64,000 nt of DNA. It comes from Cladopsammia gracilis (Eukaryota; Cnidaria; Anthozoa; Scleractinia; Dendrophylliidae). Of this stretch, positions 23,863 to 36,241 are shown one piece after another (position 1 is the first letter of the stretch; the number at the start of each line of letters is the position of its first letter). The notes under the pieces are model-generated. The model did no database searches. It was given only the letters and a program-made list of their open reading frames with translations, and had not been told where the DNA came from. A program made the position numbers and the translations under genes. The stretch lies in NCBI GenBank assembly GCA_022457155.1, contig JAJGOT010000463.1, forward strand, positions 538,501 through 602,500. Direction: 5' to 3'.

Positions 23863-24938
23863 GTTCTACGTTGCATCGTCTTTATTCAATGTTGTATTCG
23901 CTACAGAAGATGAACTTAACATTGTTTCATTGAAAGATTCTTCTTAGTGTCAATATTTTTTTCTAAATATGCTGTTTGTACAGTGGTTCCGAGCGGAAAA
24001 AAGGGTTTACACTTTTTGCCTTTTAAAAGTAAAGTAAAGTATTTCTTATTATTTGAATAAACTGTTTGTCAGACAGAGTCCATTTCAGTAAGTTTGTCCA
24101 TTCACCGTTTTCGATCATCTGGAAGTTCATTTCAATTATACTAAACAAGACTGATTTGCATTATGGAAACTGTTGAAGATGTGTATTGTTTTGAAATGTT
24201 CAGTGCGGTAGTTATTGTCTTTAAACTTCGGTATTTGGGTAATTCATCATGATACTCGGCTACCATATTTTATTCCAAAATTAATAATAATCATTTTAGA
24301 ACGAGTAGAAATGTTTTGTCAATTTTCTGTTCACTACGCGTTTGGTTGTGATACCGTCGAAAATTGCAAAATAGGTCGGTACAATAAAATGGGTCAATAC
24401 AATCAGCTATTTCTTAGGAGCTTCGTTGTTAGGCTAGTCTTTCTAAGTATTGATATAACCTAATTATTCACATGCTAAATTTCCTCCTCGATGATGGCCA
24501 TGTTCAACTCGTGAATACGCGAAACGTTACGAGAACAAATTCACTCCATCTCTCTATACACAAAATAAATACCTAAGTAGTGCCCTCGTGCCGTACCATA
24601 ACCTCTGCAAATTTGGTGAATAATCTCTTATTTAGAGCATTTCGTATTCACGAGTTGGCTCATGGAAGGTTTTAATTTAGTTTGGTGCACTGTTTCTTGA
24701 AAACGAGTCGTCCGGAAGTCATCCAGAGCCCGGAAATTGCTTTCGCAAACGACCGCACAGTTTCTATAAAAAAACTTTTTGAAATTGAGATATTACCGGC
24801 CAACGCCCCTAGCTACAAGCTACTGAAACCTAGCCAATTTACCCGTAAAACGGATGTACGTGATGCTGTATGTGCACCTAAGGCTGCTTTAATTGCACCG
24901 CAACTCCGAAGATCGTTTGCACTTAATGTTCTAAGAAA
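23863..24938 (+). other. Spacer with a small ORF interrupted by LINE A
   Basis: Mostly unrecognised AT-rich sequence. At 24489-24536 there is a GATGATGGCC...CGAAACGTTACGAG stretch resembling Penelope-type ends. A frame from 24682 (KTSRPEVIQSPEIAFAND, FEIEILPANAPSYKLLKPSQ) runs to 24938. Without LINE A it would read on at 30710 for about a dozen residues before a stop. I do not recognise it, and it may be non-coding. Confidence 0.35.
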
Positions 24939-24940
24939 CG

Positions 24941-25634
24941 ATGACAGGCGGCTTCGCAAACATTCATGCTGCTATCGATAACCTTCGTCTTGAATTTAAG
25001 ACTGAAATAGATGGAATTAAAAGTACAATTAAGGATATAGAAAAAAGCCTGGAGAGCACACAAGAAGAGGTCGAAGGAGTAAAGGAGAACGTGAACAAAG
25101 CGACCGAAGATCTTTCAAAGAGCACCGAAACATTGAGCGCAAAGATTGTGGAACTCGAAACCCAGCTCAAAGAACAGATGGAAAATAACATCAGACTCGA
25201 ACAGTACACGAGAAGAGAAAACCTCCGATTTAACAACATACGGGAAGCGGAGCAAGAAGACTGTAAATCAGTTATTCAGGGTATTATTCAGCAGATGGAG
25301 ATAGACTCCTCCACAATAAGATACCATGCTGTGCATCGAGTCGGAAAAAGGTTGGAAGGAAGGCACAGACCAATAATTGCGCGATTTGTGAGTCGCGAGG
25401 ACAGGGAGCTTGTGTGGTCCAAACGAGGTAAGATTAAACAATTACATGAACACGATCGCTTACATAACAGAGGACTACGCCCGGGCGATACAAGAAGAAC
25501 GGAAAATTTTAATCAAAGCTATGATGAAAGCTCGCAATGAACTAAGTCTGGACAACGTTAAAGTGGTAGGACGTTTTCTTTTATTGAATAACGAAAAATA
25601 CGATTATAAAACAATTCCAGATAACTTAAAATAA
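24941..25634 (+). pseudogene. LINE A ORF1 protein (coiled coil, RRM-like, C-terminal domain)
   Basis: The L1-type ORF1 protein is an RNA-binding trimer that packages the LINE transcript. Residues 1-90 form a heptad-rich coiled coil (TIKDIEKSLESTQEEVEGVK and onward). An RRM-like part follows (EQYTRRENLRFNNIRE, then YHAVHRVGKR and RPIIARFVS). Near 25440 the frame shifts by one base: the first frame runs into nonsense, while the overlapping frame 25410-25634 continues with ITEDYARAIQEERKILIKA and ends LNNEKYDYKTIPDNLK. The N-terminus is missing because the copy is 5'-truncated at 24939. Confidence 0.75.
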
Positions 25635-25957
25635 GTTATGTTTGACTAGTTGAGAAACCGCCTAAATTAAAACATATATTAGTTTATGTAAATTACTGGA
25701 TCGGTTGTGTGCAAATCTAGTTTTTTTTTTACGAGAAAAATCCATTAGGTGTGACGTCTAGGTGACGCTTTTGACTCTCGAACACCTTGTAAACCCTTAA
25801 GGGGAAACGGCCCAACAATAGCAAATTTTAATTGCGTTTTGTATGTGCTGTTTTCTTTCTATGTGTACAGTTCAATTTGTGTTCATCTTATTGCTAGCTA
25901 CTTTCGTCAATTTGTCCAACTACATGGCTTTAGGAAATTCGATCTTTTTAAACAAAA

Positions 25958-28900
25958 ATGAATCTTCAAATAGCTTCTCTTAATGTACGGGGCATAGGAG
26001 ACAAACAAAAAAGAAGAGAAATGTTTAATTGGCTCAAAGCAAAGAATATTTCTATCTACTTTCTTCAAGAAGTACACTGCACTGAGAATACAACCTCTAT
26101 TTGGAAGGCGGAATGGGGTTACAAGACTCTGTTTAGTTGTTGTTCCAGCGCTAAAGGGGGAGTCGCTATTCTTTTTAACAACAATTTTGCGTTTGAAATT
26201 GAACGGATTTTTCTGGATACGAACGGTAGATTCATTATTTGTGATATTAAAACAGAAGGAAAATACATCACATTAGCCACTTTATATGCTCCCAATAATG
26301 ATGAACCAATTTTTTTTCAAGATTTCTTTGACCATCTACTTGATTTTCGATGTGAGGATCTAATAATTGGCGGAGATTTTAACCTGGTTCTAGATCTTGA
26401 TAAAGACAAAAAGAGCGGCCACTTTAAAACACATACAAACTCAGTTAAAATATTGCAGAAATTCATGACTGAACTGACTTTGACAGATGCTTGGAGGGTT
26501 TTAAACCCAGATAAAAGGAGATATACTTGGCGTCGAAAAAATCCTGAAATACACTGCAGATTGGATTTTTTTCTTGTAAGCCAAAACATGATGTGTAATG
26601 TAACACGTGCTGATATCTTGGCAGGGTATAAAACGGTCCATTCCCTGATAGTTATTGACACAGCTATACACTCAAACCAAAGGGAACCGGGCCTCTGGAA
26701 ACTAAATACTTCATTTCTTACAGACCTTAATTACGTGAATCAAATTCGAACAACAATTAAAGAAGTTAAGACTGAATATGAACGGGATGACGATGTAAAC
26801 CCAGCCTTGCTGTGGGAAATGATAAAACTAAAAATTAGAGAACAGACTTTAAAATATGCCAAAAATAAAAAAGCGAAAATACTAAAAATGGAAGACGAAT
26901 TAGAAAAACGCATTAATCTGTTACAAAACGTGATTGATTTCAATGGCACCGGAGAACAGGAAAAATTGGATGCTACTAAGGAACAGGAGCTCAAAAAGGC
27001 AGAACTGGAGAGAATAATAGAGTATAGAACGAATGGTGCGCTTTTGAGGGCAAAATGCAGATGGCATAATGAGGGCGAAAAAAATACAAAATATTTTCTA
27101 AATCTCGAGAAAAGGCACTATGAGAACAGCGTTATAAATCAATTAAAAACCGGAGAAAATGAATTTGTCACCTCAGACAAAGCGATTTTAAGCGAATGTG
27201 AAACCTTCTATAAGAACCTCTATAGTTCTCAATTGGATGCCAGTCGCAATGACTTTCAGAATGATAATTTTTTCTTTGTCGATACAAATACAAAAGTTCT
27301 AGACGCCAGGGAAAGACAAACATGTGAAGGCTTTATAACCAAGCAAGAATGCCTGCAAGCACTAAAAGACATGGAACCAAATAAAACTCCGGGGTCGGAT
27401 GGCCTACCTGCAGAATTTTACAAGATTTTTTGGAACGATATCTCTGATTATCTGATAAACTCAATTAACCACGCATTTGGTATTAGACAGCTTTCGGTGA
27501 CCCAAAGACGAGGAATAATTAAACTAATACCGAAAAAAGATGCAGAAACCAATCTCATTAAAAACTGGCGTCCAATAACGTTGTTAAACTGCGATCATTA
27601 TAAAATAGCAGCCAAGGCTATTGCAAACCGAATTAAGGTTACAGTGTACCTTCGGGGGTGTCTCCAGTATAACAGCTCTAGCGTCTTAAGATTACACTTA
27701 ATATACCTAAACCCAGATATCAAATTAAAGCTTATAGAGCTGGCTATCTAAATATGGAAACCATTTGGTAATAAAATGAATTGTCGATTGTTTTACGACG
27801 TCTAAATTCGAACGTCCGAATCAGCTTTAAAACGCTATAACTCAAAGCGATTATTATATTTTGCTAATTTGATTTGTTCTCGGATTTCCGGACACGAAGC
27901 GCTAAAAAAACGTGTCGGCGATTTTCCATATTCAATTACAGTGAAAAGTTACAGAATATTTTCGAAAAGGGGAGAAAAAAAATTGGAATGATCGCACGGA
28001 AATGCCTCTTGACGAAAAAGTTTTCGGAATTAAGAAATTCGCTGACACGCTTTTGTTGATTATATGTTAGCCTAGCTTCTGTCCAAATTTAAGGAAAATC
28101 GAACAAATTCCCTTTGAGTTGTAGCTCTTTAAAGTGTCCCCAACAAGCGAAAAATTAACTTTGAGAAAACGGCGCTTAAAAAAAACATATCGCTTAATAA
28201 ACAAACTCGGCCCACAAAAGTTATACCGTCATTTCTCCGTCAATTTTCACTATTTTTCGATACTTTTTTTTTGGATGAAAGTTCATTCTGTAAACTTTAT
28301 TTTAACGCCAAAAAAAATTTTTCAATAAATTTTCGATCTGAAGGTACACTGTAACCTTAAAAACGTTCTACCAAACATGATTAATAGTGACCAGACGGAA
28401 TTTATCAAGGGCAGATTTATCGGAGAAAACATTAGATTAATTGATGGGGTAATACAATTTGCAGCTGCTAAAAATATTTCAGGACTACTACTTTTTTTAG
28501 ACTTTGAAAAGGCTTTTGACACTGTAGAGTGGACTTTCATACAGAGAACCTTTAAGCACTTTAACTTCGGCCCGTCGATTATTAATTGGATCAACACCTT
28601 TTATAATAACATTGAAAGTTGCGTCCTAAACAATGGTTGGTCGACACATTTTTTTAAACCCCAAAGGGGAGTTAGGCAAAGCTGCCCCCTTTCGCCCTAT
28701 TTGTTTACTTTTTGCGTTGAGATATTAGCTGAAAGAATACGAAATAACAAAGACATCAAGGGTATCTTTGTGCATGGAAACGAAATCAAAATCAGCCAGT
28801 ATGCGGATGACACCACTCTTATTTTAGATGGCACAAAAAAATCTTTAACTTCCTCGCTTCAGGTATTGGATGATTTTAAGACAATATCTGGCCTAAAACT

Positions 28901-30410
28901 AAACAATAGAAAAACTGAAGTACTCTGGATTGGAGCCAATGCCGGAAGAAAAGACATACTTTGCCCGGAAAAAGATTTAAAATGGGTCACAGACAAAGTG
29001 AAGGCCTTAGGTGTGTGGTTTTCGACCAATTCTGAAGTAAGTCTGGAGATAAACTATTCTGAAAAACTAACCAAAATTAACAATAGCCTGGGCTGCTGGG
29101 AATACCGGCGACTGAGCTTACTCGGAAAGATTACAGTATTAAAGAGTCTGATAGCCTCTCAACTTGTTTACATCTTGTCGCCCTTACCAACAAATCATCG
29201 CGTTTTAAAAGAAATCAACAATATATTCTTTAAGTTTTTATGGGATGGTAGGGGGGACAAGATCAAACGAGATGTTATTATAGGCAATTATTCAGATGGT
29301 GGATTAAAGATGATCGACTTGTATTCCTTTAACAAAGCACTAAAATCTACCTGGGTAAAAAAATACCTTGATCCAGAGAACCATGGTAAGTGGAAATATT
29401 TTTTTGACTATGAATTGCACAAATTTGGCGGCCAGGCCGTTTTCAGAGGAAACCTTAACAAAGACGACATGTCTAAATTTACAACTAGTATCTCGGACAA
29501 TTTTTTGGCCGAAATTTTGAATATTTGGTCGGAAATAAGTTATGATTCGGACGTGAACTCGATTGACCACTTTCTATCAACGAGCTTATGGTATAATTCC
29601 TGGATAAGAATCGGAAATAGACCTGTATATTACAAGTACTGGTTTTCTAAAGGTGTCCAAAATGTCACGCATATAATGAAAGATTCCAACACCTACCTCT
29701 CACTCCAAGAATTAAAAGATCGTTTCAATATCAGTCAAACAAATTTTCTTACTTTCCATAGTCTAATATCTGTAGTGAAAGCTTTAGAGAAAACAAACAA
29801 AGATCGTCTTTTAGGTAGGAACACCAAGTTCGAAAGTTTTCTTGAACGCTTTGTAAAGTCTAATAAGGCAAATAGAGTAGTCTATGAAAAACTTATTGAT
29901 CTAAAGCAGCAACCCCCTTACCGTAGTCAAAACAAATGGTGTGCGGATTGCGAGGTAGAAAATATGAAAACAATTGATTGGAAGTCAGTATATCAACTGT
30001 CTTTCAACTGTACCAAAATAACTAAACTAAATACTTTTCAATTCAAACTACTTCATAGAAGACTGGCAACAAATGATTTCTTAAAGAAAATAGGAATAAA
30101 AGAGAATGACATGTGTACTTTCTGTAGAAGTGAGGTGGAGAGCCTAATCCACCTTTTCTGGTCTTGCAATGTGACGTCACGCTTTTGGCAAAGTTTTAAG
30201 CAATGGCTCACCACTGACAAAGGCATCGCAGACATAGAGACTATTAACTTTACTTCAACCATAATATTAGGCTTAAATACTAAAATTTTTAAGAAAAACC
30301 AACTGGATGTCTATTTTTTGATTGCGCGTTATTTTATTTGGATCTGTAGAACACAGGGCAAGGACCTAAACTTTCAGAATTTCACGAACTTTGTAAGTTT
30401 TTTTCTTTGA
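25958..30410 (+). pseudogene. LINE A ORF2: APE endonuclease and reverse transcriptase, split by a MITE
   Basis: Coding parts are 25958-27636 and 28361-30410; the 720-bp MITE between is flanked by TTAA. Removing it and one TTAA restores the frame. Endonuclease landmarks: SLNVRG, QEVH, GGDFNLVLD, DAWR, YTWRR, RLDFFL. The final SDH-type motif reads KTVHSL, whereas LINE C has KTDHSM, so the catalytic Asp is replaced by Val. Reverse-transcriptase landmarks: PGSDGLPAEFYK, NWRPITLLNCD (followed by an extra His relative to LINE B and C), LLFLDFEKAFDTVEW, RGVRQSCPLSP and the active-site QYADDTTLI. The C-terminus has a CTFC-x10-HLFWSC zinc knuckle. ATG 25958 is the natural start, 324 bp after ORF1. Target-primed reverse transcription would be its role when intact. 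Confidence 0.85.
27637..28356. mobile_element. 720-bp TTAA-flanked MITE (GGTTACAGTGTACCTTC family)
   Basis: Inverted ends GGTTACAGTGTACCTTC and GAAGGTACACTGTAACC are flanked by TTAA (27633-27636, 28357-28360). LINE C shows the empty LINE frame here (ASRVKTTLPKLIS). Read on the minus strand it equals the outer parts of the element at 56951-61534: its right 610 bp match 56951-57565 and its left 110 bp match 61423-61534. It is therefore the version of that element without the Rep/transposase cassette. TTAA duplication is typical of piggyBac and Kolobok; no transposase for it is in the window. Confidence 0.85.
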
Positions 30411-30709
30411 TTGCCAACTTGTCTCCTATGCCTCGTTTCTATTTTCTATTAGCTTAATATGAAGAAAGTTTAGCCCTAGCAGTATTTCCCTAAAGACATA
30501 ACTCATTAATCAAGTATACAAAATGTAAGTAAATAAATGTAGCAACTTGATGTAACGTGAAGTATTGTTAGTAAGTTGATGCATTGTATTATATTGTAAG
30601 TATGGTATTGTAATTAATCGTAAGTAATGGAATGTAACATGTATTGTAAGTTAGTAATGTATGTGTTGAAATAAACGAGTATTTATGAAAAAAAAAATGT
30701 TCTAAGAAA

Positions 30710-32407
30710 TTCTTTCAAGCAAAATATTTTTGTAATATATCACACATGAGACACAGTGTTTCATCTGATTTCCAAACACTCGTTAGACATTAATTTCCTT
30801 TGTATTTTCATGAATTATTAATGAGTTTGAGAAGTTCTTAAGAAATATGTTCTGAGCTCAAGACGTTCAGATTTTGGGCTTTATTTTTGCAGAAAGGGCT
30901 TAAATAGTTGTTGTTTTGTTTTTTAGTACGCTTGACTGTAATTTTACTTCTATCATGCGATCGCATTAAGATTAGAGGCGATGTATGTGAAAAATTATTT
31001 TCCTTACCGGAAGATAGTAACCAATTCACACTCGCGTAACAGCCACTCTATGCCCTACTGGAGATATGGTATGGGTGAATAACCTTGAGTAAAGCGTAGA
31101 GTTAGCTGAGGGATGTGGAATTGCCAGCGTAGCTTAAGGGGAGGTGGGAGGGGAAAACTTGACGGAACCGTTCCGTCGAGTGGACAACGACAGCGAATTA
31201 AGCCACGCAGGGTGTATAAAAGGCCCCGTGGATATCTCTGGGGACTTCTACGACCAATAGGGTGTCGACAACGAGACACGTAGTTATCCGGAAGAGTGAA
31301 AAGGCACGCCGCGGCTTTTACACGAATGAGAATAGTTGGCGTTTTCCGAATCGTTTCCGGGGAATATTTTGAAAATTTGCTGTAAGTTTCCCTAGGTGAA
31401 AATTTCCGGAAATGAAAGCAATGGAATAAAGTTCAATTCAGAAGTCTTTTTGAAACATTTACATGCCCGTCGAGTGTTTGTCCGGAAAACCCGCGATGCT
31501 TCATATTACTGAAAAAGGCTTATTTAATAAAAAAAGAACCTTACAGCTCCGTAGTGGTCGTCGGAATGCATTTAACGAAATCAAGGAATTGATTTCTCCC
31601 AGAGTAGTCACACACGTTTGTAACTTCGCCATTGCGTCTTTCACTACTGCAATCGTATGGTTTCTCACAATCTGAAAAAGAAACGATATATAAAATCAAA
31701 TGACATGCCCCCAAGATATACCTTCCGATCTTGGAACACATTTATCCCTGATGATGAAGTTCTAATGTGGCAAACTGTAACTTCTCTTCCATAGAGAATT
31801 CCTTTAACCCATGCGCGAAAATTGAACGAGAAATAATTATGGCACTGTGCCAGTTTCTTTCTACCCCTTATCTAATTGCGTCTCAGCCTGTTAGCTTAAA
31901 TTACGTCGATGTTAGAAGAAGGCTCTGCAGAGGAGATTTGGACTATTCTATTTAAGATATCACATAATCTCAAAAGAATACAATGTTTTTTTTTCTACCT
32001 GGTAATTCTCTAGTGTCCGCTAAGCACAGTTTCTCATAGAAAAGTTGATGTATAACATAAAGGTCAAATGAAGCAAAATTGAACCCACTTCAATTTTTAG
32101 TGAAAACTGTAGATAATATACCAAATAAATAAAATTGAAATCATGACGTCATACTTGGTGAGCTGTAAAAAGGTTCTTCAGACGCTTAGGAAGCAGTGCA
32201 CTTTCATAGTATTAATTTTTTACTCTATACACCAAAAAACTACTTAGTTGTGGCTGAGAATATGGATAGGGAAGATTCAGGAAATATCGAAGTTGCTCTA
32301 AATTGACTCTAAATTGAATTATTGTGGAGTACATGATAGCTGTAAGCGAGGATAAGAACAATAACAGCACTTATTTAGCTGTGATTTCCCGTCTGTACAA
32401 GCATAAA
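30710..32407. other. Spacer without recognised gene
   Basis: About 1.7 kb of AT-rich sequence. A somewhat GC-richer part (31060-31330) and short frames at 31463-31675 and elsewhere have no recognisable motif. I see nothing I can support. Confidence 0.5.
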
Positions 32408-32411
32408 TTAA

Positions 32412-32446
32412 GGTTACAGTGTACCTTCGGGGGTGTCTCCAGTATA
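32412..32446 (+). mobile_element. 35-bp orphan tip of the TTAA MITE family
   Basis: After TTAA (32408-32411) comes GGTTACAGTGTACCTTCGGG and onward to CCAGTATAA, identical to the left end at 27637 and to the right end at 61534 read in reverse. The similarity then stops. No second end is found nearby. A truncated copy or a neighbouring insertion's border could explain it. Confidence 0.65.
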
Positions 32447-32447
32447 A

Positions 32448-32667
32448 TTTAACACAGGAAATCCGCACTCTTTTAGGTATTCCTTGTGTATTTAAGTACG
32501 GTTTCTTCACAGAGTAAACTTTTACATCTCACAACGCGAGGTACTTTTCTCTATCTCCGCGACTCGAGCACATGGTTTTTTTGCTGACGTGACATTTCGT
32601 CACCTGAGGCCCAGTCCCTTTTGGAGGGCGCGCGCGTACGGTTTCTATACAATTTCTATACCTAACA
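32448..32667 (-). repeat. Possible gypsy 3' LTR
   Basis: On the minus strand a purine tract (AAGTTAGGGGAGAG) is followed directly by TGTTAGG at 32667, the usual polypurine tract to LTR junction. The segment down to about 32448 would be LTR sequence. There is no second LTR to define its far end, and no CA end is certain. Confidence 0.4.
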
Positions 32668-33093
32668 CTCTCCCCTAACTTGAAAAGAAATGTCATCCGT
32701 GACATTTGACTTGCAATACAGAAAAATACTTTACTTAAGTGGCATTTAGTTCAGGATTCATTGTTTCTTAAATCCTGGAGTGGGGTGATCAGGCCCAGCT
32801 CCTTACAGACCACTTAACATCTCTCAGTCCATCTGTCCTTACTAATGTTCGTAGTACAACGACTATCTTTAAGACAGTTCTTACAGCATTCTCGTAACGA
32901 ATGTTTAAATACACCTAGGAAACTCGATTTTTTTTTAAAAAACAACAACAATGTAATAGGCAAAAGAGGAAAAGTTCATCTACACTGGAATGACTGGTGT
33001 AGTTTATCTGCACTGAAATGGCTGGTAAGGCACTCCCCATTGTGGCAGCTGCGGTACTACTGGATAGGGCATCATATAAGGCATCATCATGTT

Positions 33094-35775
33094 CTAGAAC
33101 ATCATCGGTGGTACTGGTGGAGCCATATAGTTCAAGACTGGCAGCGGCATACCGTACTGGTTTACAGGGGGTTCAGCTACGTATGGCATTGGCGGTGTCG
33201 GTATTCCGCACTGCTGTATTCCATCAGAGGGGTTGACTTTAACTTGACGCACGTAAGTTGGTTCCCCAGGACTGTCATAAGTAAGCCGTTTAGGTGCCTG
33301 CCTCAGGCGTTGAGGTCGGCCTTCGTTGTTCGTGTCCTCTTGCTCATCTTTCTCTCCCCCAAGTTCTTGATGGTCCTCTATCAGCTGTGCCTCCTCTGGA
33401 GCAACAGTAATGTTGGCTTCTGTCTCTGTTTCACTCGACGCGTCACCAGAATGAACATCCGCAACGTCTGGCTCTGGTTCTACTCGTGTAGACTCTATCT
33501 GTGTCCGTGTTAGGCCATTTCTATCATGTTCTGGCGAGCGATTGCAGAATGAAATGTCTGGAAGGTCATCTTCTCTGTCACTTCCGTTCTCTTCTTGTAC
33601 TGGTGGTTGGGTGTCAACACAATGGTTGGGTGCTACCGTTCTTGTCTTCTTTACAGGAGGGAGGTCCTCCCAGGGCTTCCCTGGTAGATAGTTACACGGG
33701 AGTAACAGGTTTCGATGCAAAGTACGGGTCGGTCCTGGACTTGATTCTGGTCTTATGTCGTACACCGAGCTCCCCTCCCCCTTTCTTGCAACAACTAGGT
33801 GAATCTGGTCTTCCCAAAAGGCACGAAGTTTCCCAGGTCCACCCCGAGGAGTAAGGTTGCGCACCAGGACACGATCTCCCACTTGTATTGCTGATGACCT
33901 CACACGTCTGTCATAGTTCTTTTTTCCTCTCAGGGCATTTTTCATGGCAGATTTTGATGCGAGTGAGTAAGCTTCTTGCATTGCAGATTTCCACTTGGTA
34001 ACATATTCAGCATGTGTTCTGGCTCCTGTTTCTGTTTCGAGGTCAAAGATGACATCAATTGGTAGCCGTGGACTGCGACCAAATAACAGAAAGAAAGGAG
34101 AATAACCTGTTGACTCATGAACAGTGCAATTGTATGCATGAATGAGTTTGTTCACATGGTCTTTCCAGCTGGATTTGTGAGTTTCTGGTAGAGTTCGCAG
34201 CATACTGAGTAGTGTACGGTTCATTCTTTCAACTATACCATTTCCTTGTGGGTGATATGGAGTAGTTCTAGAGTGCATTACTCCAGAAAGTTCTTCAAGT
34301 CTCTTGAACAAACGATTTTCAAACTCGCCTCCCATGTCATGATGGAGTTTTTCGGGAAATCCAAAGCGTGGGATGAAATCATTGAAGATCTTGTCTGCGG
34401 CAGTAACAGCGGTTTTATTCCTAGTTGGATATGCTTGAGTGTACTTGGTAAAGTGATCGACCACAACCAGAATGTACTCATAACCCCCTGAACTCCGCTC
34501 AAGGTGCACAAAATCAATAGAAACCATTTGAAGAGGAGCTGTTGTGAGAATTGGTTGTAATGGTTCTCTTGTTTGTAGATTTGGGCGTCTCTGTTTTAGG
34601 CAGCGACATGTGTGATGGATAAAGTTTTCAATGTCTCTCCTCATGTGTGGCCAATAAAATCTCTCTTGAGCCAGAGCTAACACTCTCTCAACACCAAGGT
34701 GGCCCATTTCTTCATGGAGTTCACGATAAACAGTGCGACGAAATTTCTGTGGCAGAACAACCTGCTGGTTACGATAAAGTAATCCACTCTTCCTGTTTAT
34801 ATGAAGCTTGTGCCACTCATTCAGGAGCTTACGAACCAAAGGTGCTTCCTTGTGCTTTTCTGCAACTGTTGGCTTGTGGTTTGCTTTGATTAATTTAAGG
34901 ACACGGCCAATGTGAGGGTCTTCGCTCTGTGCTTTTACTAAATCCACCACTTTCACTTGATTGCAGGATGCTTGTGACAGGGCGTCAACTTAGTGGAGTT
35001 CCTCTTCTTCATCAGTCAAAGCTGTCAGCCAATTTGATTCTTCATTTGACAATGCCTGGATGGCAGATATTGAGGCATGCAAGCTTTCAGGAGTTACTTT
35101 CTCAGTACAAGTGTCCATGTAGGTCTTGAACTCACCGGGTAATCGGGAAAGACTATCCGCATCCACATTCAACCTGCCTGGTCGATATCGTATTTCAAAG
35201 TTAAAGTCAGCAAGCTCTCCAACCCACCTCAATCCTGTGGCATTTAACTTGGCAGTTGTTAACACATAAGTCAAGGGATTGTTGTCGGTGTATACAACAA
35301 ATTCAGGAGCATAATAGAGATAGTCCCTGAACTGTTCTGTGACTGCCCATTTCAACGCTAAAAATTCAAGCTTGCCGGAATGCATGTGGTAGTTCTGTTC
35401 AGGCGGAGTCAGAGTCCTGGATGCATATGCAACTACCCGTGTAGTGCCATTCTGCTTCTGATACAAGACCGCCCCCAAGCCATCCTGTGATGCATCTGTG
35501 TGTACAATAAATGGTGCATTGTAATCTGGGTATGCAAGCAGAGGGGGTGATGTTATCTTGTCCACCAGGGCATCCAATGCTGACTGGTGCCTAGGTTCCC
35601 ACACCACTGGTGAAGAGGATGGTAACTGTCCATTACGCAGCTTTGGCTTCTGTCTGGTCGAGGTAGAACTCTTTTTCTCGGATAGGTCATGGTTGAGGAG
35701 ATCATAAACAGGTTTTGCTGTCTGTGCAAAATTTTTGATATGACGACGGTACACACCAAGTAACAACTGTCTATG
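33094..35775 (-). pseudogene. Ty3/gypsy polyprotein fragment: RNase H and integrase
   Basis: The copy begins in the end of the reverse transcriptase (YRRHIKNFAQTAKPVYDLL at about 35750). RNase H follows: FIVHTDASQDGLGAVL, GKLEFLALKWAV and VYTDNNPLTYVL. An in-frame TAA (about 34988) splits this from the integrase. Integrase residues, numbered from 34956: zinc-binding H81, H86, C117 and C119; catalytic D148 (SIDFVHLE), D207 (HHDMGGEF) and E243 (GNGIVERMN), a D-D-35-E pattern. A variable acidic C-terminal tail runs to 33094. Gag, protease and most of the polymerase are absent, and the only candidate LTR is at 32448-32667. It is inserted in, or abuts, an exon ending at about 35775. Confidence 0.8.
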
Positions 35776-36241
35776 TACCCAGAGTCCTGTTTCTCTTCCT
35801 TTCTGGCACCCCTTATGGCACTCCAAACTTCCTCTGGTTCATGTATTGGCTCATTCATCAACCGCCTGCTCAGCCCAGGCTGGTTACAAGTTGCTAAAAG
35901 GTACCACTTCTCCCTCTCGTTTATTCGGCGGGTCATTTCCACTATTTTTTCTTCCTGTCAGAATCAACAGAACTCTCTCCGCTGTTAAACTTGGTGTTCT
36001 GCACAGCAACTTCTTTTTTTCTTTCGATGGATTTAGCACATCTACATGTACTGAGAAAAACAACTTAATGTTTATTACAAATGTAGGTACTATGGTATTT
36101 ACTGCCATGCCCTTAACCAAACAAGGGTTGCTAGCAGGTGCGACTAAATAATCCACAATAAAATGTTATGCAAACCTGTCATTATCGTCATGCTTCTTTT
36201 GCAGGGCGGCGACTCGTTTTCTAATTCTCTCCTGTGCTATC

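Larger units (their letters stand above)
24939..30695 (+). mobile_element. LINE A (L1/Tx1-like), 5'-truncated, with 14-bp target duplication
   Basis: The duplicated target AATGTTCTAAGAAA is at 24925-24938 and 30696-30709, with an A-run before the right copy. The element starts inside ORF1 and holds ORF1, ORF2 and a 3' region with GTAAGTA/GTAATG repeats (30520-30660). A 720-bp MITE splits ORF2. It is the best preserved LINE here but carries a frameshift in ORF1 and an endonuclease mutation. Confidence 0.85.

Noticed and set aside
24489..24536. Hammerhead-like GATGATGG...CGAAACG sequence
   Set aside because: No clear stems I and III and no Penelope coding sequence beside it. It could be an old end, but I cannot support a feature.
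30838..31955. Several 60-74-residue ORFs between LINE A and the gypsy copy
   Set aside because: No motif, no splice context and no neighbour relation; they look random.
32845..33513. 222-residue plus-strand ORF
   Set aside because: It is antisense to the C-terminal tail of the gypsy integrase and has low-complexity, Trp/His/Arg-rich composition. It is a shadow frame.
32448..35775. Complete LTR retrotransposon
   Set aside because: No second LTR, gag, protease or polymerase N-terminus; it is only a 3' fragment.
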